Assembly: GCA_963576475.1 (NCBI GenBank)
Contig: OY754980.1
Location: forward strand, 24,689,434 to 24,753,433
Origin: Molanna angustata
Taxonomy: Eukaryota > Arthropoda > Insecta > Trichoptera > Molannidae
Length of the DNA stretch: 64,000 nt
Direction: 5' to 3'
The notes below the pieces were generated by a model, which was given only the letters and a program-made list of their open reading frames with translations, ran no database searches and was not told where the DNA came from. This document shows, piece after piece, positions 43,650-56,299 of the stretch. Position numbers and translations under genes: made by a program. Within the stretch, counting starts at the first letter, position 1; each line of letters begins with the position of its first letter.

Positions 43650-44030
43650 GCGCCTTGTCAACGAGCTGCAACATGTATACCTACCCTCGATGATTCTCGA
43701 ATATTCACGACGATTAACGAAGATCAACCAACCACAGCCCGCCGCTGTTGATACGAGTCGATCTACAGATCTCCATTCATGCGTTGATCGTTTAACAGAG
43801 TAGAGTCGCGTTAAATCTTAATGTATTAGTTCCGACCCACGACATCACAAATTAATTAACTTATTATTTATATTGTAATATATATTTTATTTGAATATAC
43901 CAGTGTTGATCATGTGAGTTCTCTTATTTGAAACCTTTCATCACTATAAATAGTATACATATCATCAATTATTTAATGAACTGACATAAGCAATATCATA
44001 TTGGGAGGTAGATGTTTAAAAAAATTAATA
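43650..44030 (-). repeat. LTR-like repeat, copy B (inverted)
   Basis: It matches 37,455-37,850 end to end in reverse, estimated by eye at roughly 85 percent. A third copy is not seen in the window. Confidence 0.65.
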
Positions 44031-44474
44031 TAATCCTTTTGAACACGCAAATATATAATAATATAACTAATAAATATACCAAAACCGCATAATTTAACGC
44101 GTTGCCGATTAGAATAAGAAATATTTTAAAGTCTGTTGAAACAAAAATAGTAACTTTAAAAAATACTCTGAAACATCTGTATCAGAAATCAAGCGTTCAT
44201 TAGACTTTGAATTATTATTGTTGATTAATTATAGGTATAATGTATATTATATGTAAGGTTTATTCATTTTTTTCTGTTTTTTGTTTAGTTTTGTTTCTTT
44301 AATATTTGAGATAAGTTTGAAATAATTTTATGTGAAATTTATAATATTATGTGAAAGAGAGAATCTGCTTTGCAGTTTGGCGGGAAAATAAACATGTATT
44401 AATTTTTATTAAAAAATAAATATCTTTAAAAAAAACATTGTACCCCTAAAATATGAAAAATATGCAAATTACAT
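44031..44474. other. no recognised gene
   Basis: AT-rich. Confidence 0.35.
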
Positions 44475-44885
44475 ACATACTATTACGCCGTATCCCTACT
44501 TGGAGTAGGCAGAGAGGACCGAACGCCAGACACCTCTATCTTGACATACATGTTTTGCCTCATTTACATCCATGCATCGCGTCATACATGCTCTCCTATT
44601 ATTCTGACTTCGTATATTACCATCTTTCAAAATCTCATTTATATGATCATGCCAACTCTTTCTCGGGCGGCTACGACCTCTCATTCCACTCTTTTCAGCC
44701 TTGTATACTTTCTTTGTCAGGCGCTCATCGTTCATTCTCTCCACATGTCCGAACCATCGTAGTGTATTTACTTTCATTCTACTCACAATATCTCTTTCAA
44801 TCTTGCATTCTCGTCTGATGTCCACATTCCTTATCCTATCATAGATCGTTCTACCACACATTCGTCTTAGGGACCTCATCGAAAG
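44475..44885 (-). pseudogene. LINE ORF2 C-terminus (GHxxRM family), best copy
   Basis: 127 uninterrupted residues: MRSLRRMCGRTIYDRIRNVD, then VNTLRWFGHVERMNDERLTK, GMRGRSRPRKSWHDHINEIL and CQDRGVWRSVLSAYSK to a stop. This is the region after the RT palm in an RTE-type or related insect LINE. Copies at 25.6, 27.8, 35.9, 39.3 and 42.3 kb share the order. The RT and endonuclease are absent (5' truncation). Confidence 0.88.
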
Positions 44886-45554
44886 TAAAATTAATGCGGT
44901 GGAAATGAGGTTCTATATGCAAATTAAGTAACACAAATAAATACTTAATATAAATTACACACAATGCAATATTGTAGGTACATTATTTCATTCGTTCATT
45001 TCAATCAACGTGTCGGACTGTCAATATTTTGCGTCAATGAAAATACCAAATTGAAAATCCATTATCGACGCAAAAAATGATTCAATATTACATATTTTTG
45101 TTATTTTTCAACGTAACAACACGACATCTGTGGCCGTCGATCCGTGTGACGGTCACACTTTTTCCGTCGCGTGGTCCAACCCCTGCAAAATGATCGACTG
45201 CCGAGGATTCAAACAGATAGATGTGTTTATTATTATTATTTTTTTTATAAACACGATTCTGTCGAAAGATTAATGGACCATAATATATGAACCATCCGAC
45301 GAAATATTCAAAATACTCAGTGACTGAGCGATCAGATTTATTGCGTGTCAATTGATACCTAAAACGCCCTGTGGATTTTTTCTCGGATTATTGCAGGATT
45401 AATTATATTGAGAGAGTGGAGTTCATAATGTTGGTGTTATGACAACTACCGTAACAACCCGCTCTATATCTTTATTAAGTAGGACCTACTTCGTTTTGAG
45501 AATGAAATCCACAATAACTTAATTTTAATTATCATTTAGTGTAGGAATAAAGTA
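44886..45554. other. no recognised gene
   Basis: The minus-strand frame at 45,088-45,351 (87 codons) is of mixed composition, with GDGKSVTVTRIDGHRCRVVT at its end. No family is recognised. Confidence 0.3.
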
Positions 45555-45610
45555 AAGGCAAGTCCAAGCTAAGATGGCTAGATGACACAAAAGACGACAT
45601 AAGGGGGATC

Positions 45611-45768
45611 TGGAGGCAAGTCTGGTCAAAGGGTGAAATCAAAACCCTCATGATTACCCATAATATCATGGATATAATTATCGTATAGAACTCTATATGA
45701 TAATTATATCCATGATATGGGTAATCATGAGGATTTTGATTTCACCGTTTCACTGGACTTGCCTCCCA
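45611..45768. mobile_element. foldback MITE, copy 3
   Basis: Arms GGAGGCAAGTCTGGTCAAAG... and ...TTTCACTGGACTTGCCTCCC flank a short centre around 45,690. It is 158 bp and palindromic. Confidence 0.9.
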
Positions 45769-45781
45769 GAATCGCAAACCA

Positions 45782-45954
45782 GGGGGGCTAGTCTGGTTCA
45801 ACCGGCGAAATCAAAACCCTCACGATTACCCATATCATGGATATTATTATCATATGGAGTTCTATATTATCTTTAGATGTCATAGAACTCCATATGATAA
45901 TTATACCAATCACGAGGGTTTTGATTTCGCCGGTTGGACCAGACTTGCCCCCCT
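45782..45954. mobile_element. foldback MITE, copy 4
   Basis: Arms GGGGGGCTAGTCTGGTTCAA... and ...TTGGACCAGACTTGCCCCCC. The right arm lacks about 20 bp of the left arm's ATCATGGATAT block. It lies 13 bp after copy 3. Confidence 0.9.
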
Positions 45955-46050
45955 GAGGAGAGCGTCGGAGGACAGGGACGGCTGGAGAAAGATTCTGGAG
46001 GAGGCCAGGCCCCACACAGGGCTGTAGCGCCAATGGTGATGATGATGTAG

Positions 46051-46967
46051 GTATTTTATAATAATAATTTATTTGTTGTAAATATTTTAAAATAACATTT
46101 TTTTGCACTATTTTACAAGACCTAAATAGGCAATTGCTCAGCTTTGCTGCTTCCGTGGAGACCCACAGTGCAACTAGTTTTCAACACTGCCTTGAACTTT
46201 CGCAAATTAAACAAGTGGGTTGTGGCCAACGCTAAACTCCTCACTAACAAGTCACTGCACAATATATTTAAATTTTGTATGGAAAATATTCAACATTTTC
46301 ATGAAATGAGTTTGTTAAATTATTTTTTATTCAAATATTTTATTATAAAAAAAATTCATTTATATTCAATACCAGTTTTTGAAAGCGATATGCCTTTTTA
46401 CCATTTTGAAAATAAAAATTAAAAAATGTAAGTGTCCTGAACATGGGGACACTTTGAAATATTTGACAGTTGAATAAATTGAGATTGATTCAAAATCGAA
46501 TGGCAAGTCTTAGACATACAAATATGAAAAATTTGAAAAGAATTGAATGAGTACTTTAATCTATGTTCGATAAAGTAGAATAAACTCGACGTACATAGCA
46601 CATAGTATGTAGTACACAGCACACATATACAAACAGATACATTGTGATAAAACTCTATACAATCTCAGCATGATAATCTGCAATGATAAATAGCCTTAAA
46701 AATTACAAATTCATAACTCCCCACCATGTCTCCTTGGGTTAGGTAGGAGAAAAAAAGATATCCTTACCTATAGATAAGAAGCATTGGTCAATGACGGCAT
46801 TGTCATTGACCAATCATCAGGTCTTCTGCATCGCACCTCACTGGCATATCTCGATAGATGAGGAGGTGTTTGTCAGGCTGGATCTCGCTGCAAATGCAGA
46901 AAAGTATTTGAAACTTTCAATCTCTATCATATTTTTAACTTGTATTAAAGAAACTTTGTTTAGTGCA
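46051..46967. other. no recognised gene
   Basis: The frame at 46,144-46,422 is open but of ordinary AT-rich composition. Confidence 0.35.
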
Positions 46968-47721
<754 letters not shown>

Positions 47722-47833
47722 TAAATAGAGGTTTTCGCGAAGGGGTATATGCATTATGGTTTATTTTTCGGGAACTTCGCGTGTTTTACAAAAAGTTATA
47801 TTTTTGTGCAATATTTCGATTGTACTTGGACAA

Positions 47834-48129
47834 TCATTGACGAGCACGTCTCTCTGGTGGTCGAGAGGTAACTGTGGATCTATTCCTAAAGCTTCGCCGC
47901 AAGGGTGGTGGAGGTAGCGGGCGCGGGGGCGGTGTCCTACTCGGTTCTTCGTTTCTTATTTGTGGCGGTGGCAGCGGTGGTTGGGGGGGTGGGAGGGGTA
48001 CCGTACTGATGGTGTCTGTTAGGTTTATTTCTTTTGTTATGTTCTGGTGGTTAGTTTTGTCCATGTCAGGGGTGTCAGCGTTTCTGTTATTGTTTTTATT
48101 TCTTGTATTTTGTTCGTTGAATTTAACTT
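47834..48129 (-). pseudogene. mirror copy of the proline-rich fragment
   Basis: The same coding segment in the left arm, on the opposite strand and identical in sequence. The two genes converge at their 5' ends at the palindrome centre. Confidence 0.4.
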
Positions 48130-48146
48130 TCACACGATAGTAAAAA

Positions 48147-48442
48147 AAGTTAAATTCAACGAACAAAATACAAGAAATAAAAACAATAACAGAAACGCTG
48201 ACACCCCTGACATGGACAAAACTAACCACCAGAACATAACAAAAGAAATAAACCTAACAGACACCATCAGTACGGTACCCCTCCCACCCCCCCAACCACC
48301 GCTGCCACCGCCACAAATAAGAAACGAAGAACCGAGTAGGACACCGCCCCCGCGCCCGCTACCTCCACCACCCTTGCGGCGAAGCTTTAGGAATAGATCC
48401 ACAGTTACCTCTCGACCACCAGAGAGACGTGCTCGTCAATGA
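48147..48442 (+). pseudogene. proline-rich C-terminal fragment, possibly of a retroelement polyprotein
   Basis: The right arm carries an open frame that enters through the spacer. It reads FNEQNTRNKNNNRNADTPDM, then LPPPQPPLPPPQ and [19 protein letters not shown], and ends RPPERRARQ with a stop at 48,440-48,442. A proline-rich linker followed by a basic R-R-S-x-R-x-R end is often seen at the C-terminus of LTR-retrotransposon polyproteins, but there is no catalytic motif. An AATAAA lies 70 bp downstream (48,510). The 5' part of the frame is the mirror strand of the left arm and not protein-derived. Confidence 0.4.
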
Positions 48443-48522
48443 TTGTCCAAGTACAATCGAAATATTGCACAAAAATATAACTTTTTGTAAAACACGCGAA
48501 GTTCCCGAAAAATAAACCATAA

Positions 48523-48940
<418 letters not shown>

Positions 48941-48944
48941 AAAA

Positions 48945-49085
48945 TATCCATGTTGTGTTTGTGTTTTTTGTATTTTTGTGACGATGTGTTTTGTGGTAGC
49001 AGTTTTAATGAGGTTGGTAGGTTATTGTGTAGTTTGATGGCATTGTATGTATTTAAAGTGTCTTTGTCCATGGGTAGTAATATAA
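48945..49085 (-). pseudogene. LINE ORF2 extreme C-terminus
   Basis: LPMDKDTLNTYNAIKLHNNL then PTSLKLLPQNTSSQKYKKH. The K-L-x-N-x-L-P-x-x-[IL] pattern is that of CR1/L2/Jockey-type ends. Confidence 0.55.
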
Positions 49086-49094
49086 ATTGTTTGA

Positions 49095-49260
49095 CTTATA
49101 ATAAATGCATTGAAACTCGCTCGTGAGAGTCACAATAAAAACATTGATGAAACAAACAAATTCATAGAAACTGTAGATGCTCTTTGAGCGAAACGCGTCA
49201 TTGGTCAAGTTCATTATTTATCAGTGGAAAAAAAATAAAATTAATGGTCTTACTTATTAG
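49095..49260 (+). mobile_element. Penelope-like terminal relic with decayed hammerhead
   Basis: CTGTAGA (49,171-49,177), T, stem II GCTC-TTT-GAGC (49,179-49,189), GAAA, C-GC-G and TC (to 49,199). The layout is exactly that of the 27.34-kb ribozyme, including the extra T before stem II. The conserved A6 is U, and helix I pairs poorly, so it is probably inactive. Confidence 0.55.
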
Positions 49261-49944
49261 ATTTCGTTAAAATATTGTCATTGTCATAGACCAATATGGT
49301 TAGTTGGAAGAAATTGCCTAATGACAATAAGCCCGTCAGTGTACAATTATATTTGTTTATATTATGTAAAAATATAAATAAAATATAAGCTTACTAAACG
49401 CGCAACTAGATACTCACGACTAAAATAGTTAGATCAATCAGTATTAAAAAATCTTACTTATAAACGTGTTAATCGAATACCTAGTTAACGAATATATCCA
49501 CTGAATAGTTTACGAACACCCTCATTTGTTTTTTTTTTAATATGGCCGCATTGGCTTCACAGATGTCAAAAAATAGATAAATGCATGTAATTCTTGGGTA
49601 ACTGATATCTAAAAATGAAAACAAACACCGGGTTGTGCCGTGTTGAGGCAATTTAAACACGAATTTAAATTTTTCTGTCAATCTCAAATATACGTCGGAT
49701 TATATGTGAAAGTTCCGCCATTTTGAAATATTTGGTACGATGCGTTAGTCAAGCGATAAACAACTTCTCGACCTATCCTTACTTGACGTATATTAAATTA
49801 AGATAGTCACGGTTTATATATAAACTTTTTCGTTAATCGCGCTCTTTTACCACGTACTATTGTTTACATTTATACATAAGTAAGACGGTTAGTTTTTTAC
49901 TTAGTTTTTAGCGAGGTGTAAGTAAAAAAAATACGTGCACGTGT
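49261..49944. other. no recognised gene
   Basis: AT-rich. A GT-rich run (GTGCACGTGTGTGTGTGTTGG) lies at 49,935-49,955. Confidence 0.35.
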
Positions 49945-50364
49945 GTGTGTGTTGGTGTATTTTTGTGTGTGAGCAGCCTCAGTACCGTATCTCGTGGAGA
50001 AATGATGCTTATTTTATTTCATTTTGTCGGGAAAAAAGCAATTTGCCTCCGTTGCGCCGGTGAGCGAAAGTGTTATTCCAAACTTTATAATCCACTTTGG
50101 AGGATTATCCCGTTTAATTTGTCTACGCTGCTCCCACCCGCTGGTACGGGGGGATTGTTGGCCCACAAAATATATAATATAATGTATATATTAAACAATA
50201 GATGTCTTCCGGAAGCGCCCGCATTTACTAACAAACATCACACAAAGAACATTTACACTCTTGAAAAGAAAAAAAGAAACACCCTCCAGCAAAACTCTAC
50301 GTATTCGTCGTCTATATCCTCACAGGTATGTTCAGAACATGGAAATCTTTTTTTATATCCATAA
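49945..50364 (+). other. unidentified 139-codon open frame
   Basis: It begins MCVGVFLCVSSLSTVSRGEM (first part from the GT-rich run) and includes KKAICLRCAGERKCYSKLYN and then PPAGTGGLLAHKIYNIMYIL. Splice-donor-like CACAGGTATGTTC lies at 50,320-50,332 and CGGTGAGCG at 50,057-50,065, so an exon reading is possible. No domain is recognised. A Met further in (50,004, MLILFHFVGKK) is the likelier start if any. Coding status is uncertain. Confidence 0.25.
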
Positions 50365-50469
50365 TAATTCCTGGTTGATTTTCCTTTTTCGCCTTAGTTT
50401 CATCATTTCTGTGATTCTATCGCAGCTTCTTTGTGTTATATAATGTATACATCGAACAATTGTAGCCGA

Positions 50470-50700
50470 CATTGCAGAGAGAACAGCAAAGGCAGAAATG
50501 ACAGTTAGCGAAGCACACGACGAGTATCACATGCGAAGTGGAAGCTCTGGACCAACAAAAGAGCCGTATGAAGATAACCTAAAAGGTGAACAAATGACAT
50601 TGTCCGGCATGCGATTCATGGATGGCAACAAACAGCTCAAGACAGAACCAAATGGAATAGTTTTGAAGAGGATTTTACCCAGCAGTGGATAAGAAGAAAA
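50470..50700 (+). pseudogene. LINE ORF2 tail with (GAA)n end
   Basis: In one frame: KRWTNDIVRHAIHGWQQTAQ then DRTKWNSFEEDFTQQWIRRKK. This is R-W-x-D-D-[IV]...W-x-x-x-A-Q-D-R-x-x-W followed by E-x-F-x-Q-Q-W. A stop and frame change occur upstream. It is the same broad group as 26.35 kb and 53.1 kb. Confidence 0.8.
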
Positions 50701-52055
50701 AAGTATACATGTCATACTGTAGGGATATGTGAAAATCCCTCATGTTTGGTACCTTTTATTACGATCACGACAAACCCTCGATTGTACTCTCGCAGCGACA
50801 GTTTGATATACAACTTCAAACAGAAGATGTACTTGATTTGACTTCCACATATAATATTATGTATCAACTACGCATCGTATCTAAAAACCAATACCTAGTG
50901 GTGATTACATTTACATTTATCTCATGGGTACGCCACAATTTTCTATTTCATCAAAATTTATTTTATATATTTTTATACGGTTACAAACATTCACATTTAC
51001 AAAATACATTAAAAAGACAAATTACTTCCCATATTAAGACCAGAAAACGTTACCTACAATTTTTACAAAATTAATAATCATACATAAATGATGGTGAATC
51101 TGAATCAAGATGTTAAAAAAATGGTCTAGGACAGAATTCAAAGGGAAGATTAACAATATAACTTCATGCCACCACGATGTGAACTCCATTACGCTAAACG
51201 ATTTATCATAATATTTACATACATACATGCATGCAAACGCATACATACACATAAGTTAGGAAGAAATAAGTTTATTGCATTGTAAAATTCATCACTCCTC
51301 ACATTCTAAACCTTCCCATGCATGTAGGTCTGTAAATTAGATTTTTATATTCCTTCTTTACTATATTTTTATCAATTTCTTCCTTCATTTCATTCCTTTC
51401 AAATTGATTTCGATTTCAAATGACTGAAAGTCTACTGAGAAAAAAAATATGATTTGGATATTAACCATAAATTTATTGTAAATATTTTATAAAAAAACTT
51501 TTGTGTTTGAAATCAAGTATTTTTTCAGTGTTAGAAAACCTAGTAGGTGATATAGTTAATAGCTGGTAGTACTCTGGAAGATTTCATATTTCGATGACAT
51601 GGCGAAATCTGATTATATTTATAATTTCATACACCCACGAGTTGGAGCGCTAGTGTTTGCACAGCTAAAAATAATATACATTTCAGTGCTCTCCTGTTTT
51701 TGATGAAATAATTTTAAATGAACCCAGAGGATTACGAATGTTCATTTACATCAGTCGTCCTTGAAAAATTAATATTTTAACCAGAAAGGAGGCTGCTAAG
51801 TGCCAAAGACAATTATTATTTATAATGGAACTACAATATTTGTTATAAATCATTGAAATTTCAATGAATTAAATGCTAAGTATTTTTTTAATTAAAATAA
51901 ATTTACAGAGTAAAAATTATGAAACCTCGCATGTATGATTTAGTAACATAAATAGGTTAATTTGAATTTTCCTAAGCATAATAGTAGATGTCAACACCAA
52001 CAAATTTGTGATTTACATACTGCACAAGAACGGTACACAAACACATTTAGATACT
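50701..52055. other. no recognised gene
   Basis: The frame at 50,742-51,074 (110 codons) is aromatic-rich and AT-driven. No motif is seen. Confidence 0.4.
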
Positions 52056-52057
52056 TA

Positions 52058-52215
52058 TCTTAACTTCTGAGCTTCCCGGGTTTAATTCCAGTGGGAAAAC
52101 AGTCTTTAGTCTGAATCTGTGAAACGATAAACATCATAAGTATCCAGACTATGATAACTTGTTATTGGGAGGGTGTCAAATAAATATTTGACATTATAAC
52201 CTACCTGTTATCTCA
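52058..52215 (+). mobile_element. SINE family 3, body
   Basis: CCCGGGTTTAATTCCAGTGG (B box) leads into AAACAGTCTTTAGTCTGAATC, ATAAACATCATAAGTATCCAG and AACTTGTTATTGGGAGGGTG. The A-box half of the head is missing. Confidence 0.75.
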
Positions 52216-52960
52216 TGTCAACCCACACAAAAAAAAATATTAAAATGAGAGGTAAAGATAAAATAAAATGTGTAGAGAAACCTCTCTTTTCTATTTGGAG
52301 AGTAGAATCCTATTATTTGTCAATAGCAAGATAAACTTTGTTAGCTAGATAATACAAATGTATCATTTTATTGACAATTAATCAAATAATTCTTCACCAA
52401 AAAGTGTCTTAAAGCAAATATAATTCCATAAGTAAGAAAGATAATTCCATAATAGCTGGAGCTCCGAGTTTACCTAAACGATGTTTTTACATCATGATTA
52501 ATGGCTGAGAGCAAATTGCAGCTATATGACCGAATTATGCCAAGAAGTGCATTGTAAATGTTTGCACTATGACACACTTCCCTAAAAACAGTCACAGAAA
52601 CAGTGGACAAACCCCATAAGACCATACTTGCATCCGAAACTTTTGTGATTAAAATTTAATGGTCTAATGATAATAAAAAAAATCATATGTAGATGAAAAC
52701 TGGGTTTTGGGGTAAAACATCATATAATTTATAGACACACACATACAATATTATTTGGATTACATAAATAACATACCATCGCCCTCTGTAATAAACATGC
52801 GTAGTCTAATAACCTTGCATCTCTTTTATTAAAACTCACATTATTTTTTTTAAACTGCCATCTTAACCTGCTTCTCCATATGAAATTAAACAAAAAAAAA
52901 CTATTTCACAATATTTATACGTAAGGGGATACGAAAATATGAAAGATATAGAAAAAGTTA
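52216..52960. other. no recognised gene
   Basis: AT-rich, with nothing supported. Confidence 0.4.
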
Positions 52961-52969
52961 TTAAGTAAT

Positions 52970-53250
52970 AACGACAATGTGCATAAGAACTGATAATGAT
53001 GCCCCTATCAGCCTTAAAAGAAGAATGATCAACTCTTGTATTCTGTCAGCGTTGACATATGTACTGGATTGGTACGCCAAACCCAAGCTATCTAATACCC
53101 AAAATAATGCTATAATAATAGAGGCCATGGACGGAATAGAGAAGCGTTAGTAGAAGCCCAAAAGGATAGTCAGATGACATCTATGTAGATTGGAAGCAAT
53201 TTGAAGAAAAATGGATAAGAGCTGAAGTAGAAGAAGTATGACTTTAAAAC
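52970..53250 (+). pseudogene. LINE RT C-terminus and tail, internally deleted
   Basis: ISLKRRMINSCILSALTYVL (53,008-53,068) matches the L-K-R-x-[VI]-x-[ND]-x-C-[VI]-L-x-x-[LM]-T-Y-G region. KLSNTQNNAIIIEAMDGIE follows, and then, after loss of intermediate sequence, DWKQFEEKWIRAEVEEV, the end segment. It is an older copy with deletions. Confidence 0.7.
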
Positions 53251-53284
53251 AAGAAGCATCTCTACGGAATAATTCATATTAATA

Positions 53285-53940
53285 ATAAAAATAATTTATT
53301 ATTTAGTGATACAAGATAAAGAGCGCTTTAGCTTATTTGTTGGCTCTACGAAACAAGGCAGTCTTAAGAAGTTTACCGAAGGTTTCGATGCTCTGAGCTC
53401 CACGTATGTCAAGGGGCAATTTATTCCACTTTAAAGGACTATTCATATTGAAACCGCGACCATAAAAAGCCACCTTATCGACTATCCAATTAATTTAAAG
53501 AGTTGGTACTCTGTGATCCAGATGATCTCAATGTAAGCTATCTTCCTGATGGAACATTCTTTTGTCACAGTTCTTGAATGTAGTGTGGAGCCAAGTCTTT
53601 TAAAACCTTAAACACCATCAGGCATATTTACTGTGGATATTTCAACCGGTGTAGTTCGTTAAGAAGAGGTGTTATGTGACATCTTTTGTCATCTCCATAT
53701 AGCAACCTCGCAATTATTATAAAAGGAAAAAATTTTAAGGATATTGTATTGCATTTCGGTATTTTGAACGACTGCAAGAAGTTGAAGATTAATATCGCAT
53801 ATTCTATGTAGATAGTCGTCTTATACAAAAACAAACATACATTCCAGTAATAAATATTACCGTAATTATTCTTAGAACAAACCCAGATGATGCAGCGGCA
53901 GCCAGGACCAGGCCGATGTAATGAGGGCAAAGTTTAACAA
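53285..53940 (-). pseudogene. L2/Rex1-like LINE ORF2 C-terminus
   Basis: In minus sense: KRCHITPLLNELHRLKYP (53,640-53,700), then MVFKVLKDLAPHYIQEL (about 53,560-53,625), and finally RGAQSIETFGKLLKTALFRR (53,335-53,400). The order H-[VI]-[ST]-P-L-L-x-x-L-H-W-L-P-V, F-K-x-L...L-A-P-x-Y-[IL], L-P-L-x-I-R-x-x-x-S-[IL]-x-x-F-K-x-x-L-K-T-x-L-F is diagnostic of the end of L2/Rex1-like LINEs. Many stops and frameshifts are present. Confidence 0.72.
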
Positions 53941-55945
53941 GACCCGTATTTCATACAAGCCAACAATAATTATATCATAAACCACAATACACACACAATT
54001 ATTTGTACACTTGTTAACCCGGACGCGACGCCCGCCGTCGACTTTTGTCATATAATTTATTTCCCACCTTAAATATTTATTAACTACATTAATTCAATTC
54101 GCTGAATCTAATTGAGTTTGTACTAAACTCTGCTTAATATAGAAACCATAGACTATTTATTACCCTCTTGTTGTTCATAGTCAAGTTTGTCTATTATCTT
54201 CACGTGTGATTACAATAATTATTCTACTACCATTCGTAGACCATAACATAGATGTGATAACAATTTATAATAAATTTTATTTCTGTCATACATAATTTCA
54301 ATTCTAGTTGCACATCTAAACACACGTCTACATGAAAACTACAATTAGCCAACTGAGACAAAAACTACTGAAATTACTTCTAAGACATTTTTTTTTAATT
54401 TTACTTTAAATTCTTTTGAACTTTTGAGGCTATAGTAGGCTTTATAGTAAATTTTGAAAATCTCTTCTCCAGTAGGTACTCTCAAAAAGTACGTCTTTAA
54501 AATATATAGCAGTTTATATTTACAACTTCATTCTATTACGTGACTTTTTTGAAATTTGAATTTTTTTAATATATTTTTTTTAATTAAATTAGTTTTATTA
54601 AAATCCTTTTATATTTTTTTATTGCAAGTAACTAAAAAAACTACAAGGCCTATAAAGTAGATTTTTACTTCAATCGAAAGAAAATACGAAAATCTACCGA
54701 CTGAGTTCTTTTAATTACTTGCTATTTTAAAAACCTCTAAATTTTACCTTTCCTTCACAAAAAACACAGGTTTGGTGATGTACAATATTTTTTCGTGTTT
54801 CATACATTAATATGTAATTTAGTGTGCATATTTGTGTACATCCTCATACCCATGTTTCACAAGGGCTTTAATTAGTTTACTCCTTACCTGGACTTTTCAA
54901 CGTGACTGAACACTTCAATATGAAATCAAATATTTTTCATAAATACCGTTTAACTTTGAAACGTGCGTTTTTAAAATAAAACTATCAGTGTTATCTTTAT
55001 GATGAAGTATCGTCAACATTAACAGTTTGGAATTAGCGAGAGAAAAAGAGCGAATGAAAAGGAGAAAGAGAGATAATATGACGATGAAAATAATATGACG
55101 GTAATAATTTATATAATGAAAATGTCTGTTTTGTTTGACCCATTAAACCTCTAAAAACGTGGATCTTCATAAATGAGCTTTGAAATATTTAAAATTTTAA
55201 TTACTAAAATCGTAAACATCGTTTACCGACCGCCAACAATATTATGTGGTCTTATCAAATTCATTTTATAAATCACATGAAAATAAATTATGATGCGTAG
55301 GTACCTATTTATTTTGAATATTTATCGGCATTTACATAAGAACCCCCACCACCTAACCGCTCTTAATATTATGGGGACTTTAATAGCCCCTTCACAAAAC
55401 GCTAAGTGAGCGACAGTAAAAATCGCATATCCCTTTGGATTAACAAGAACATTCGACTTTTTGTTTATAAAATTAAATATTTTTATAATTTTTAAAAGTT
55501 GCATATACACAAACATTAGATAAGCAAATTGATCAAAAAAATATAATTGCATATACGCAAAAAAAATATTTTTTTTACTGTCGGGAGTCAATGATATATT
55601 TATTACATTTTTTTCAATAGCATGTCGTAAGCCTCGATTTCACATTCATTTTTGTTTTGTTTCCTAATCAAAATAAATAAATAAATAAAATAATTTCAAT
55701 TACCTGTTTTCTTTATTTTTGTTTTTCAATGCTTGTTTGATTTTTATTTCTGTTAAACTCGTTTTGCTTACTTTCTCTTTATATTTGTGTTATTGTCAAG
55801 AGATTCCCTCATCAAGCACAATATTTTAATTTATTTGATGAAGTAATGCAAAACTGTTATTAGGTATAATAAATATCATGTATCTCGTAAAATGTATGTT
55901 GTAGTATTGTTAAACAGAAAAGAATTTTAAATAGATTTTTAAAAA
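53941..55945. other. no recognised gene
   Basis: 2 kb of AT-rich DNA. The minus-strand frame at 55,322-55,591 contains GYAIFTVAHLAFCEGAIKVP, whose composition is less AT-driven than its surroundings, but I recognise no family. Confidence 0.4.
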
Positions 55946-55949
55946 CTTG

Positions 55950-56180
55950 GTCGTTTGTGAAATGGACAGGACGACCATGAAGAGGACATCCTGGAAGAGG
56001 TAAATTAATATAAGAAGCCTGAACAATTAACTAGCATGTACAATATCTACATATAAAACCGTGGTTGATAATTGATTAAATCAGGCAATGGATACATACG
56101 TGCACTTGACAAGATATAAAAATGTGACATTCGATTCTCTGAACCCAGCCCGTGAAGGACGTGGTATTATGGTATGTATG
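55950..56180 (+). pseudogene. LINE ORF2 tail, heavily decayed
   Basis: AATGGACAGGACGACCATGA then GGACATCCTGGAAGAGG correspond to the W-T-G-R-P-x-R-G segment. CTGAACCCAGCCCGTGAAGG at 56,140 resembles the 3' coding end of this LINE class. No frame is maintained. Confidence 0.45.
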
Positions 56181-56299
56181 TAGGTATGTTATATATATTT
56201 ATTTATTATACATTGACATATATTGGTCTATCGAAAGCCATCGACAGTTTTTCTTTATATTTTGTTTTTGTATTCACTCTCGACCAAGTACCTAACAAT

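Larger units (their letters stand above)
45555..46050 (+). pseudogene. LINE ORF2 tail broken by two MITEs
   Basis: SKLRWLDDTKDDIRGI (45,563-45,610) is followed by MITE, then RIANQ-like DNA (45,769-45,781), a second MITE, and ASEDRDGWRKILEEARPHTGL with stop at about 46,025. The tail GTAGCGCCAATGGTGATGATGATG is the sequence captured in the 18.3-kb satellite. The frame continues across both insertions. Confidence 0.8.

Noticed and set aside
44453..44818. 121-codon plus-strand frame
   Set aside because: Antisense of the better supported minus-strand LINE C-terminus with the GHVERM motif.
47874..48140. Glycine-rich frame ([10 protein letters not shown]) as a structural protein
   Set aside because: Antisense of the proline-rich frame in the palindrome arm.
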